From contig NZ_CAXBOD010000001.1 in NCBI RefSeq assembly GCF_963977235.1, positions 372,001 to 436,000 on the forward strand: a stretch of 64,000 bases of DNA, in the 5' to 3' direction. The notes beneath the pieces are model-generated. The model was not told where the DNA came from, did no database searches, and saw only the letters and a program-made list of their open reading frames with translations. Source of the DNA: Albimonas sp963977235. Its GTDB lineage: Bacteria; Pseudomonadota; Alphaproteobacteria; Rhodobacterales; Rhodobacteraceae. This document shows positions 33,262 to 41,236 of the stretch, in pieces; positions within the stretch are counted from its first letter, which is position 1, and the number at the start of each line of letters is the position of its first letter. The position numbers were made by a program, and so were the translations under genes.

Positions 33262-33381
33262 GCGCCGGCGGCGAGCGTCGGGAGGAGATCCCGAACGGAA
33301 TCGCCGCGGACCGTGCGCCGTCAGCCCTTCCTTAACCTCTATAGGGTCGCATCGGCCCTCCCGCATCGGAGGGAGACGCGC

Positions 33382-34038
33382 ATGGGCGCCCGGGAAGACA
33401 TGCTCAAGACGCTGCTCGGCGCGCGATTGGCGGGCGCGCCGCCCCCCTTGCCCCGCCCGGCCGATTTCGTCCGCGCCGGCCTGGCCGATCAGGTGGCCGC
33501 GGTCTATCGTGCGCTGGGCGGGCTGCTGGACGAGCCGCCGGGCGAGCGGCTGGGCCCCTGGGACCTGGCGCTGGCCTCGACCGCGGTGGAACTGGACGAG
33601 GCGCTGCACTTCAACCGCTGGCGCGCCGTGACGCTCGAGGCGCCCATCTACGGCGCCCTCCCCCGCTTCCCGCGGCGCAAGTACCGCGACTTCTGCGAGA
33701 GCGGCGAGGCCGAGGCGCTGAAGGCTGGCAGCTCCGGCGGCCGCTGGACGACCCCGAGCGCCGAGCGGCAGTTCGGCCCCTCCGCCCCTCCGGGTCAGCT
33801 CGCGGGCCCGGGCGCCGCGCGCTGGCGGCAGCGGGCCTTCTACGACTTCCTCAAGGACCTCGCCCCGCTCGCCTGCGGGGTGGCGATGACGCGCATCGCC
33901 ATCTGGGACCGGGTGGCCTTCGCCCATGTCTCGATGACGCTGGGATATGCGCTCGACACCGGGCAGGCGAGCGCCGCCTCGGCCATGGCCCGGCTGATCG
34001 AGTCCCGCCGCCCGCTGGAGATGTCGGGCTCGGTCTGA
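33382..34038 (+). CDS. Hypothetical protein
   Basis: A 218-residue soluble protein with no recognisable domain. Notable features are a central Ser/Gly/Pro-rich linker (about residues 110-150) between a basic segment (PRFPRRKYRDF) and a hydrophobic C-terminal half (RIAIWDRVAFAHVSMTLGYALD). GGGAG precedes the ATG at 33382. Located between the exonuclease gene and dapE in the same direction. Confidence 0.7.
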   Translation: MGAREDMLKTLLGARLAGAPPPLPRPADFVRAGLADQVAAVYRALGGLLDEPPGERLGPWDLALASTAVELDEALHFNRWRAVTLEAPIYGALPRFPRRKYRDFCESGEAEALKAGSSGGRWTTPSAERQFGPSAPPGQLAGPGAARWRQRAFYDFLKDLAPLACGVAMTRIAIWDRVAFAHVSMTLGYALDTGQASAASAMARLIESRRPLEMSGSV

Positions 34039-34142
34039 CCGCTCCGCGCGAGGCCGTCGGGGCCGACCGGAACCCCGGCGCGACCCTTGCCAATCCCGCG
34101 GCGCTGCGCTCCCTTGGCCGGGATCTTCCGCAGGAGCCCTCG

Positions 34143-35294
34143 ATGTCCGACCCCGCCGCCCCCGTCGATCCCGTCGCCCTGACCTCGGCGCTGGTCAAGT
34201 GCCCCTCGGTCACGCCCGAGGAGGGCGGCGCGCTGGCGTTGCTCGAGGTGCTGCTGTCCTCGGCCGGCTTCCGCTGCACCCGGATCGACCGCAACGGCAC
34301 CCCCAACCTCTATGCCCGCTTTGGCGAGCAGGGGCCGTGCCTGGGCTTCAACGGCCACACCGACGTGGTGCCCACCGGCGATCCCGCCCGCTGGGCGCGG
34401 CCGCCGTTCTCGGGCGAGATCGCCGAGGGCATGGTCTGGGGCCGGGGCGCCTGCGACATGAAATCGGGCGTCGCGGCCTTCGCCGCGGCGGCGGTGGACG
34501 CCGCCCGCCAGGGGGTGCGCGGCTCGCTGGCACTGATGATCACCGGGGACGAGGAAGGCCCCTCGACCGACGGCACCGTGGCGATCCTGGAGTGGATGGA
34601 GCGCCAGGGCGAGAAGGTCGACCATTGCCTCGTCGGCGAGCCGACCAGCCGCGAGAGCTTCGGCGACATGGTCAAGATCGGCCGCCGCGGCGCGATCACC
34701 GCCACGATCACCGCCGCCGGCCGCCAGGGCCACAGCGCCTACCCCCACAAGGCGCTGAACCCGCTGCCCCCGCTCGCCTCGCTGGCCGCGAAGCTCGCCG
34801 CCCATGAGCTCGACCAGGGCTCCGAGCACTTTCAGCCCACCACGCTGGCGCTGGTGGCGATCGAGACCGGCAACCCCGCCGCCAACGTGATCCCCGGCGA
34901 GGCGCGCGCCGTGGTCAACATCCGCTTCAACGACCTGCACTCGGGCGCCTCGCTGACCCGCTGGCTGGAGCGCGAGGCCGCCGAGGCAGAGGCCGCCGCC
35001 GGGGGGGTGAAGATCTCGGTCGCCACCCGCCTGACGGGCGAAAGCTTCCTGACCCCTCCGGGCGAGCTCTCGGACCTGATCTCGGGCGCCATCCAGGCCG
35101 AGACCGGGAAGACGCCCGAGTTGTCGACCTCCGGCGGCACCTCGGACGCGCGCTTCGTGAAGGCGCATTGCCCGGTGGCCGAGTTCGGGCTGACCGGCCT
35201 GACCATGCACCAGACCGACGAATGCGCCCCCGTGGCCGAGATCGAGCGGCTGAAGGCCGTCTACGCCCGGATCATCCGCGACTACTTCGCCTGA
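34143..35294 (+). CDS. dapE: Succinyl-diaminopimelate desuccinylase DapE
   Basis: Zinc aminopeptidase-family (M20) enzyme of 383 residues that releases succinate from N-succinyl-LL-diaminopimelate, the step two after DapD. Metal ligands: His in GFNGHTDVVP, Asp in GRGACDMKSG, the Glu-Glu pair in TGDEEGPS and His in GLTMHQTDE near the C-terminus. Cys in place of the common Ala in GRGAxDMK is a small variation. It completes, with dapD, the succinylase branch of lysine and peptidoglycan precursor synthesis. Confidence 0.95.
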   Translation: MSDPAAPVDPVALTSALVKCPSVTPEEGGALALLEVLLSSAGFRCTRIDRNGTPNLYARFGEQGPCLGFNGHTDVVPTGDPARWARPPFSGEIAEGMVWGRGACDMKSGVAAFAAAAVDAARQGVRGSLALMITGDEEGPSTDGTVAILEWMERQGEKVDHCLVGEPTSRESFGDMVKIGRRGAITATITAAGRQGHSAYPHKALNPLPPLASLAAKLAAHELDQGSEHFQPTTLALVAIETGNPAANVIPGEARAVVNIRFNDLHSGASLTRWLEREAAEAEAAAGGVKISVATRLTGESFLTPPGELSDLISGAIQAETGKTPELSTSGGTSDARFVKAHCPVAEFGLTGLTMHQTDECAPVAEIERLKAVYARIIRDYFA

Positions 35295-35530
35295 CGCGCC
35301 AGGCCCGCAAGCCGGCCCGCAACGCCGCCGGCAGGCGCGCGTTCCCGCGCTCCGCGCGCGCTGGGCGCCCCGACGCCAGGCCTGCCGCGCCGCGCGGGCG
35401 CGACGCCGGGCCCCGTGCAAGGCCCGACGCGCGGCTCCCTCCGCCGCCGCGGTTGCGGAGCCGGGCGCGCTGTTCCTCCGCCGGTCATAGCGCGAAGCCG
35501 GACCGCGGCCAGCGTTGAGGGCTCACGATA

Positions 35531-35546
35531 GGTTTCCCGGGAAACC
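35531..35546. promoter_or_regulatory. Perfect 16-bp palindrome upstream of the photolyase gene
   Basis: GGTTTCCCGGGAAACC, about 50 bp before the chosen start codon. Probable regulator-binding site; protein unknown. Confidence 0.5.
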
Positions 35547-35556
35547 GGCTGAAAAG

Positions 35557-35586
35557 TGAACCCGATCCGCGCGGCGCGCGTAACTG
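35557..35586 (+). promoter_or_regulatory. Candidate ECF (RpoE-like) promoter of the photolyase module
   Basis: TGAACC (35557-35562), 18 bases, TAACTG (35581-35586), compared with the Rhodobacter RpoE pattern as I recall it (TGATCC ... TAAGTA): 5/6 and 4/6 matches. Transcription would start within a few bases of the ATG at 35595. Speculative. Confidence 0.3.
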
Positions 35587-35594
35587 TTCCCGAC

Positions 35595-37040
35595 ATGCAA
35601 GCCGCGAAAGACATATCCCCCGCCCTGCTCTGGCTGCGCCGCGACCTGCGGCTGGCCGACAACCCCGCGCTGCATGCCGCCATCGCGCGCGGCGGGCCGG
35701 TGATCGCGGTGTGGATCCTCGACCCGGTGGCCGAGGCGACCGGCGCGGCGCACCGCTGGCGGATGCAGGGCTCGCTCGGCTCGCTCGCCGCCGATCTCGA
35801 GGCGATGGGCGCCCGCCTGATCCTGCGCCGGGGCGAGGCGCTGGAGGTGCTGCGCAAGCTGGTCGCGCAGACCGGCGCCGGCGCGGTGCTGTGGAACCGC
35901 CTCTACGACCCCGAGGCGCGGGCGCGCGACGAGGCGGTCAAGGCGGCCCTGAAATCCGACGGCATCGAGGCGCAGAGCTTCAACGGCGCCCTGCTGCATG
36001 AGCCCTGGACCGTCGAGACCGGGCAGGGCGGCCCCTACAAGGTCTACACCCCCTACTGGCGCGCCGTGGCCGACCGGGTGGTGCACCAGCCGATCGAGGC
36101 GCCCTCGCGCTGGCCCTCGCCCGAGAGCTGGCCCGCCTCCGACACGCTCGAGTCCTGGGACATGGCCGCCGACATGCGCCGCGGCGCCGCGGTGCTGGCC
36201 GAGCGCGTCGCGATCGGCGAGCGCGCCGCCCGGCAGCGGCTGGCCGAGTTCCTCGAGGAGGACCTGCGCGCCTACCCCGACGAGCGCGACCGGCCGGACC
36301 GCGAGGCGACCTCCGGCCTCTCGCACCATCTGGCGACGGGCGAGATCTCGCCCCGCCAGATCTGGACCGCCGCCCAGCCGCATCGCCAGGGCGCGGTCGC
36401 GAAACCCGCGCAGAAATTCCTGCAGGAAGTGGTGTGGCGGGAGTTCGCCTATCACCTCCTCCACCACGCCCCGCAGATGAGCGACCGCAACTGGCGGCCC
36501 GAGTGGGACGCCTTCCCCTGGCGCGGGGACTGCGCGGACGCCGAGGCCTGGCGGCGCGGGCGCACCGGGATCGAGGCGGTAGACGCCGCGATGCGCGAGC
36601 TGTTCGTCACCGGGCGCATGCACAACCGATTCCGGATGATCGCGGCGAGCTACCTGACCAAGCACCTGCTGGTGCACTGGAAGGTCGGCGAGGCGTGGTT
36701 CCGCGACACGCTGGTGGACTGGGATCCGGCCTCGAACGCGCTGGGCTGGCAGTGGGTGGCGGGTTCGGGCCCCGACGCGACGCCCTACTTCCGGGTCTTC
36801 AACCCGCAGACCCAGGCCGAGAAGTTCGACCCCGACGCCGCCTATCGCGACCGCTACATCGCCGAGGGTCGCGACGCGCCCCATCCCGACGCGCTCGCCT
36901 TCTTCGAGGCCGCCCCGCGCGCCTGGGGCCTGAGCCCGAAGGATCCCTACCCCAAAGCGCCGATCGTCGGCCTGAAGGAGGGGCGGCAGAAGGCGCTGGA
37001 CGCCTACCAGGACTGGAAGACCCGGCGCGACGCGGCCTGA
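35595..37040 (+). CDS. phr: Deoxyribodipyrimidine photolyase (class I cryptochrome/photolyase family)
   Basis: A 481-residue flavoenzyme that repairs UV-induced pyrimidine dimers with light. It has an N-terminal Rossmann antenna-binding domain (LLWLRRDLRLADNPAL) and a C-terminal FAD domain with the signature around RMRTG-like positions here as FVTGRMHNRFRMIAASYLTKHLL and WVAGSGPDATPYFRVFNP. ATG at 35595 gives the normal short N-terminus; GTG at 35556 would add 13 residues. Neither start has a clear ribosome-binding site. Followed in the same direction by an amine-oxidase, DUF1365 and cyclopropane-synthase-like genes. Confidence 0.92.
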   Translation: MQAAKDISPALLWLRRDLRLADNPALHAAIARGGPVIAVWILDPVAEATGAAHRWRMQGSLGSLAADLEAMGARLILRRGEALEVLRKLVAQTGAGAVLWNRLYDPEARARDEAVKAALKSDGIEAQSFNGALLHEPWTVETGQGGPYKVYTPYWRAVADRVVHQPIEAPSRWPSPESWPASDTLESWDMAADMRRGAAVLAERVAIGERAARQRLAEFLEEDLRAYPDERDRPDREATSGLSHHLATGEISPRQIWTAAQPHRQGAVAKPAQKFLQEVVWREFAYHLLHHAPQMSDRNWRPEWDAFPWRGDCADAEAWRRGRTGIEAVDAAMRELFVTGRMHNRFRMIAASYLTKHLLVHWKVGEAWFRDTLVDWDPASNALGWQWVAGSGPDATPYFRVFNPQTQAEKFDPDAAYRDRYIAEGRDAPHPDALAFFEAAPRAWGLSPKDPYPKAPIVGLKEGRQKALDAYQDWKTRRDAA

Positions 37041-37097
37041 CGGCCCGACCCGCGCCCCTGCATCAGCCCGGCTCCGGCCGGCGAGACGGAGATACGA

Positions 37098-38429
37098 ATG
37101 AAGATCGCGGTCATCGGCGCCGGCATCTCGGGCCTGGGCGCGGCGCTCGCCCTCGCGGAGCGCCACGACGTCCACCTGTTCGAACGGGACGCGCGCTTCG
37201 GCGGCCACGCCAACACGGTCGAGGTCCCCGGCGAGCGCTTCGGCCTGACCGATCCCATCGCCGTCGACACCGGCTTCATCGTCTACAACCGGCGCAACTA
37301 TCCCAACCTGACGGCGCTGTTCGAGCATCTGGACGTGCCGACCAAGTGGTCCGACATGAGCTTCGGCTTCTCGCTGAAGGGCGGGGCCTACGAATACGCC
37401 TGCGACGACCTTGCCCGGCTGTTCGCCCAGCTCTCGAACTGCGCCAACCCGCGCCACATCCGGATGCTGGTCGAGATCCTGCGCTTCAACCGCTCGGCCG
37501 CCGAGGAGCTGGAGGGCGGCGCGCTGGAGGGCGTTTCGCTGGGCGACTGGCTGGCGGCGCGCGGCTACTCGACCGCCTTCCGCGACCGCTTCGTGCTGCC
37601 GATGGGAGGCGCGATCTGGTCGACCTCGACGGCGCGGATGCTGGACTTTCCGGCCTCGAGCTTCGTGGCCTTCTTCCGCAACCACGACCTGATGACCGGC
37701 CTCGACCCCGCGCAGCGCTGGCGCACGGTCGAGGGCGGCTCGCGCGAGTATGTGCGGCGGCTGGTGCAGGCGCTGGGTCCGCGCGCCTCGCTGGGGGTGG
37801 GGGCGCAGGCCGTGACCCGCGGCCCCGAGGGCGTGCGCATCCGCTTCTCCGACGGCTCCGAGGGGCGGTTCGACCAGGTGATCCTCGCGACCCACGCCGA
37901 CGTCTCGCTGGGGATGCTGCATGACGCCGACGCGCAGGAGCGGTCGCTGCTGGGCGCGATCCGCTATGCCGACAACCGGGCGGTCCTGCACTCGGATCCC
38001 GCGCTGATGCCGCGCAGGCGCAAGGTGTGGTCGTCGTGGAACTTCCTCAGCCAGGGCGCGGCGGCGGACGCCGAGCGGCCGGCCGACGTCTCCTACTGGA
38101 TGAACCGCTTGCAGGGGCTGCCGGCGCAGGCGCCGCTGTTCGTCTCGCTGAACCCCGGCCAGGCGCCGGATCCCGCGCTGGTGCATGGCGAATTCTCCTA
38201 CGCCCATCCCCTCTACGACGGGGCGGCGTTCGAGGCGCAGTCGGGCATCGAGTCGATCCAGGGCCGCGGCGGCGTCTGGCACGCCGGCGCCTGGCTGGGC
38301 TGGGGCTTTCACGAGGACGGGCTGCGCGCCGGCCTGCGCGCCGCGATGGCGCTGGGCGCCCGCCCCGCCTGGGCGCGCGAGACCGGCGCCCCGATCGTCG
38401 AGCGCTTTGCGGCCACGGCGGCGGAATGA
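37098..38429 (+). CDS. NAD(P)/FAD-dependent amine-oxidase-family protein
   Basis: A 443-residue flavoprotein with an N-terminal dinucleotide-binding motif (AVIGAGISGLGAALAL) and the following ERDARFGGHANT segment typical of the amine oxidase/desaturase group found next to cyclopropane-fatty-acid-synthase genes. Overlaps the next gene by ATGA. In Rhodobacter, related genes belong to the singlet-oxygen (RpoE/ChrR) response and to modified (furan) fatty acid formation; a lipid-oxidising role is inferred from this context. Confidence 0.85.
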   Translation: MKIAVIGAGISGLGAALALAERHDVHLFERDARFGGHANTVEVPGERFGLTDPIAVDTGFIVYNRRNYPNLTALFEHLDVPTKWSDMSFGFSLKGGAYEYACDDLARLFAQLSNCANPRHIRMLVEILRFNRSAAEELEGGALEGVSLGDWLAARGYSTAFRDRFVLPMGGAIWSTSTARMLDFPASSFVAFFRNHDLMTGLDPAQRWRTVEGGSREYVRRLVQALGPRASLGVGAQAVTRGPEGVRIRFSDGSEGRFDQVILATHADVSLGMLHDADAQERSLLGAIRYADNRAVLHSDPALMPRRRKVWSSWNFLSQGAAADAERPADVSYWMNRLQGLPAQAPLFVSLNPGQAPDPALVHGEFSYAHPLYDGAAFEAQSGIESIQGRGGVWHAGAWLGWGFHEDGLRAGLRAAMALGARPAWARETGAPIVERFAATAAE

Positions 38430-39241
38430 GCCGGAGCGCCCCTCTCGCGCCCGATCAGGGCTGCGCCTACGAGGGCCATGTGATGCACATGCGCCTGCGC
38501 CCGAAGGCGCACCGATTCCGCTACGGTCTGTGGACGCTGCTGCTCGACGTGGACCGGCTGGCCCAGACCGGCCGCGCGCTGCGCCTGTTCTCGACGAACC
38601 GGTTCAACCTGTTGTCGCATCACGACGCCGACCACGGCCCGCGCGACGGCTCTCCGCTGCGCCCCTGGGTCGAGGCGCGGCTGGCCGAGGCCGACCGCCC
38701 CCGCCCCGCCCGCATCCGCCTTCTGGCGATGCCGCGCTTTCTGGGCTGGGTGTTCAATCCGCTGTCGGTCTACTTCTGCGAGGACGCCGAAGGGCGGCTC
38801 GAGAGCGTGATCTACGAGGTGAAGAACACATTCGGCGACCAGGTGCCCTACGTGCTGGCCGCCGAGGGCGAGGGCCCGCGCCGCCACTCGCAGGCCAAGG
38901 AGATGTTCGTCTCGCCCTTCATCGGCATGGACCAGACCTATCGGTTTCACCTCGCCCCGGCGGGGGAGCGGCTGGCGATCCGCATCAAGCAGGGCGACGC
39001 GCAGGGCGACCTGCTGATCGCCACGCAGAACGGCGAGCGCCGGGCGCTGAGCGACGCGACGCTTGCGCGTCTCGCGCTGCGCGCGCCGCTGCTGCCCGCG
39101 CAGGTGATGGCCGCGATTCACTGGCAGGCGCTGCGCCTGTGGCTGAAGGGCGCGCCTTTTCGGCGGTATCGCGGCCCGAAAGGCGATTGCGGGGCCGCTC
39201 CGACGACGGAAGCGCTGGCCGAGCCGCCGATGGCTCGTTAG
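38426..39241 (+). CDS. DUF1365 family protein
   Basis: A 271-residue cytoplasmic protein with the DUF1365 pattern: YEGHVMHMRLRPKAHRFRY at the N-terminus, then LLAMPRFLGWVFNPLSVYFCED and a Lys-rich KEMFVSPFIGMDQTYRF. Function is unestablished, but the family is almost always encoded between an FAD amine oxidase and a cyclopropane-fatty-acid-synthase-like methyltransferase, as here. Translation is coupled to the upstream gene (ATGA overlap). Confidence 0.88.
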   Translation: MSRSAPLAPDQGCAYEGHVMHMRLRPKAHRFRYGLWTLLLDVDRLAQTGRALRLFSTNRFNLLSHHDADHGPRDGSPLRPWVEARLAEADRPRPARIRLLAMPRFLGWVFNPLSVYFCEDAEGRLESVIYEVKNTFGDQVPYVLAAEGEGPRRHSQAKEMFVSPFIGMDQTYRFHLAPAGERLAIRIKQGDAQGDLLIATQNGERRALSDATLARLALRAPLLPAQVMAAIHWQALRLWLKGAPFRRYRGPKGDCGAAPTTEALAEPPMAR

Positions 39242-39284
39242 CTTTTGACGTGAGGGGCACGGATGATCAGAGGGAGGCCGCCGC

Positions 39285-40499
39285 ATGACCGAACAGCTCA
39301 GTTCCACCCGGGGGCAGCAGGGCCTGCCCCGCTGGTTCGCCTCGGTCTTCGACGTCGTGGGACGGATCGAGACCGGCAGCATGACCTTCGTTCTGCCCGA
39401 CGGCCGCACGTTCCTGGCGAGGGGCGAGCGTCCGGGCCCCGACGGCATCGTGCTGGTGCGCGATCCGGCCGTCTTCGCTCGGCTGATCCGCGAGGGAGAG
39501 ATGGGCTTTGCAGAGGCCTACATGGACGGCGCCTGGGACAGTCCCGACCTGCAGGCGGTGCTGGACGTCGCCCTGATCAACAACGAGACCATCGCCCGCC
39601 CCTTCGCCGGGGCTGGCCTGGTGCGGATGGTCGAGCGCGTGCGCCACTGGATGAACCGCAACACCAGGACCGGATCGAAGCGCAACATCGCGGCGCATTA
39701 CGACCTGGGCAACCCGTTCTACTCCCGCTGGCTGGACGGGAGCATGACCTACTCCTCGGCCCTGTTCTCGGGCACGCAGGAGAGCCTGGAGGCCGCGCAG
39801 CGCAACAAGTACGCCGCCATCTGCGACGCCATCGACGCGCCCGAGGGGGGCCATGTGCTCGAGATCGGCTGCGGCTGGGGCGGGTTCGCGGAATATGCGG
39901 CCGGCGAGCGGGGGCTGCGGGTCACCGCGCTGACCATCTCCCAGGCGCAGCACGACTTCGCGCGCCAGAGGATCTTCGAGGCCGGCCTCGCCGATCGGGT
40001 CGAGGTGGTGATCCGCGACTATCGCGACGAGACCGGAACCTACGACGGCGTCGCCTCGATCGAGATGTTCGAGGCGGTGGGCGAGAAGTTCTGGCCGGTC
40101 TATTTCGGAGCGTTGCACGACCGGCTGAAGCCCGACGCGCGCGCCTCGCTGCAGATCATCACCATCCACGACCGGCTGTTCGACGGCTACCGCAAGGGCG
40201 TGGACTTCGTGCAGAAGTACATCTTCCCCGGCGGCATGTTGCCCAGCCCCTCGGCCCTGGCCGAACAGACGCGCCGCGCGGGGCTCGAGATTGCCGGCTC
40301 GATCGAGTTCGGGGACAGCTACTCCGAAACCCTGCGCCGCTGGCGCGACCGCTTCGAGGACGCCTGGCAGGAGATCGCGCCGATGGGCTTCGACGAGCGG
40401 TTCCGGCGGATGTGGAACTTCTACCTCGCCTCCTGCGCGGCCTGCTTCAAGGCCGGCACCACGGACGTCACCCAGGTGACCCTGCGCCGGCCCGCCTGA
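39285..40499 (+). CDS. Cyclopropane-fatty-acyl-phospholipid synthase family methyltransferase
   Basis: A 404-residue SAM-dependent methyltransferase: N-terminal lipid-binding region (about 1-130), then NIAAHYDLGNPFYSRWLDGSM and the SAM motif EIGCGWGG (193-200), and the conserved KYIFPGGMLPS near residue 310. Members transfer a methyl or methylene group to unsaturated phospholipid acyl chains. In Rhodobacter relatives the product can be a methylated precursor of furan fatty acids, so cyclopropane formation should not be assumed. GGGAGG precedes the ATG; there are 43 bases after the DUF1365 gene. Confidence 0.88.
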   Translation: MTEQLSSTRGQQGLPRWFASVFDVVGRIETGSMTFVLPDGRTFLARGERPGPDGIVLVRDPAVFARLIREGEMGFAEAYMDGAWDSPDLQAVLDVALINNETIARPFAGAGLVRMVERVRHWMNRNTRTGSKRNIAAHYDLGNPFYSRWLDGSMTYSSALFSGTQESLEAAQRNKYAAICDAIDAPEGGHVLEIGCGWGGFAEYAAGERGLRVTALTISQAQHDFARQRIFEAGLADRVEVVIRDYRDETGTYDGVASIEMFEAVGEKFWPVYFGALHDRLKPDARASLQIITIHDRLFDGYRKGVDFVQKYIFPGGMLPSPSALAEQTRRAGLEIAGSIEFGDSYSETLRRWRDRFEDAWQEIAPMGFDERFRRMWNFYLASCAACFKAGTTDVTQVTLRRPA

Positions 40500-40572
40500 G
40501 GCGGTCCGGGGCGCGATCCGGGGGGCGGCGTCCGATCCCGGGCCGCGGGCCCGATGCGCCTCCGCGACGTCG

Positions 40573-40587
40573 TGAACCCGGGGTTCA
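40573..40587. repeat. Palindrome in the gap upstream of the TrgA-like gene
   Basis: TGAACCC-G-GGGTTCA. A further TGAACC follows at 40605-40610. The same TGAACCC begins the candidate promoter at 35557. Confidence 0.5.
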
Positions 40588-40680
40588 TGACGATGAGACG
40601 GGGGTGAACCTTGCGGAGCGTCGGATGCATCGTCATGCTGGTCGCGTAGATGCGTAACCTGCAGCTCCGGAGTCGAGCGC

Positions 40681-41205
40681 GTGAGCAGAATGAACGGACC
40701 GGCTTCGGCCGGCGGCGGGGCTTTGGTCGCGCGGGACCGCTATGCGACCGCCCGCATCGTCACCTCCCTCCTGTTCGCCATCGCGGCGCTTGGCGTGGCG
40801 ACGCTGCATTTCCACCTGCGGCCGCTGGCCGAGATCCACGATCCGGTCGAGGTCTATGGGGCCGCCGCCCTGTGCGCGGCGATCGCCTGCTGGAAGGGCC
40901 TGGGGACGAGTCTTGGACGCGGCCTTGGGGTCACGGTCCGGGCGGCGCTGGGCTCGGTTCTGGCCGCGGGACTGCTGTTCTGCGTCACGGCGGGCTGCCG
41001 GGCGGTCGCGACCGCCTACGGCTTCACCCATTTCGCCACCCCCGAGGCGCTGATCATGCACCTGGTCAAGAAGGCCCTCGAGATGGGCGAGGCGCTGATC
41101 GCCTCGCCGGCGCTGATCCCCGCGCTGCTGGCCGCGGTTGTGGTCGGCCTGCTGGGCGAGCTTGCCCGCCGCGCCTGGGACCGGGTGGTGATCGAGCCGA
41201 GCTGA
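40681..41205 (+). CDS. TrgA-like integral membrane protein
   Basis: A 174-residue protein with four predicted membrane helices (about 25-45, 58-75, 88-110, 145-165). Length, helix spacing and the closing pattern (LGELARRAWDR) resemble TrgA of Rhodobacter, linked to tellurite resistance. GTG at 40681 has GGAG eight bases upstream; an ATG nine bases later is the alternative. The biological role in this organism is not evident from context. Confidence 0.6.
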   Translation: MSRMNGPASAGGGALVARDRYATARIVTSLLFAIAALGVATLHFHLRPLAEIHDPVEVYGAAALCAAIACWKGLGTSLGRGLGVTVRAALGSVLAAGLLFCVTAGCRAVATAYGFTHFATPEALIMHLVKKALEMGEALIASPALIPALLAAVVVGLLGELARRAWDRVVIEPS

Positions 41206-41236
41206 CCGGGGCGGCTGCCGCGGCGCGGGGGCGGGC

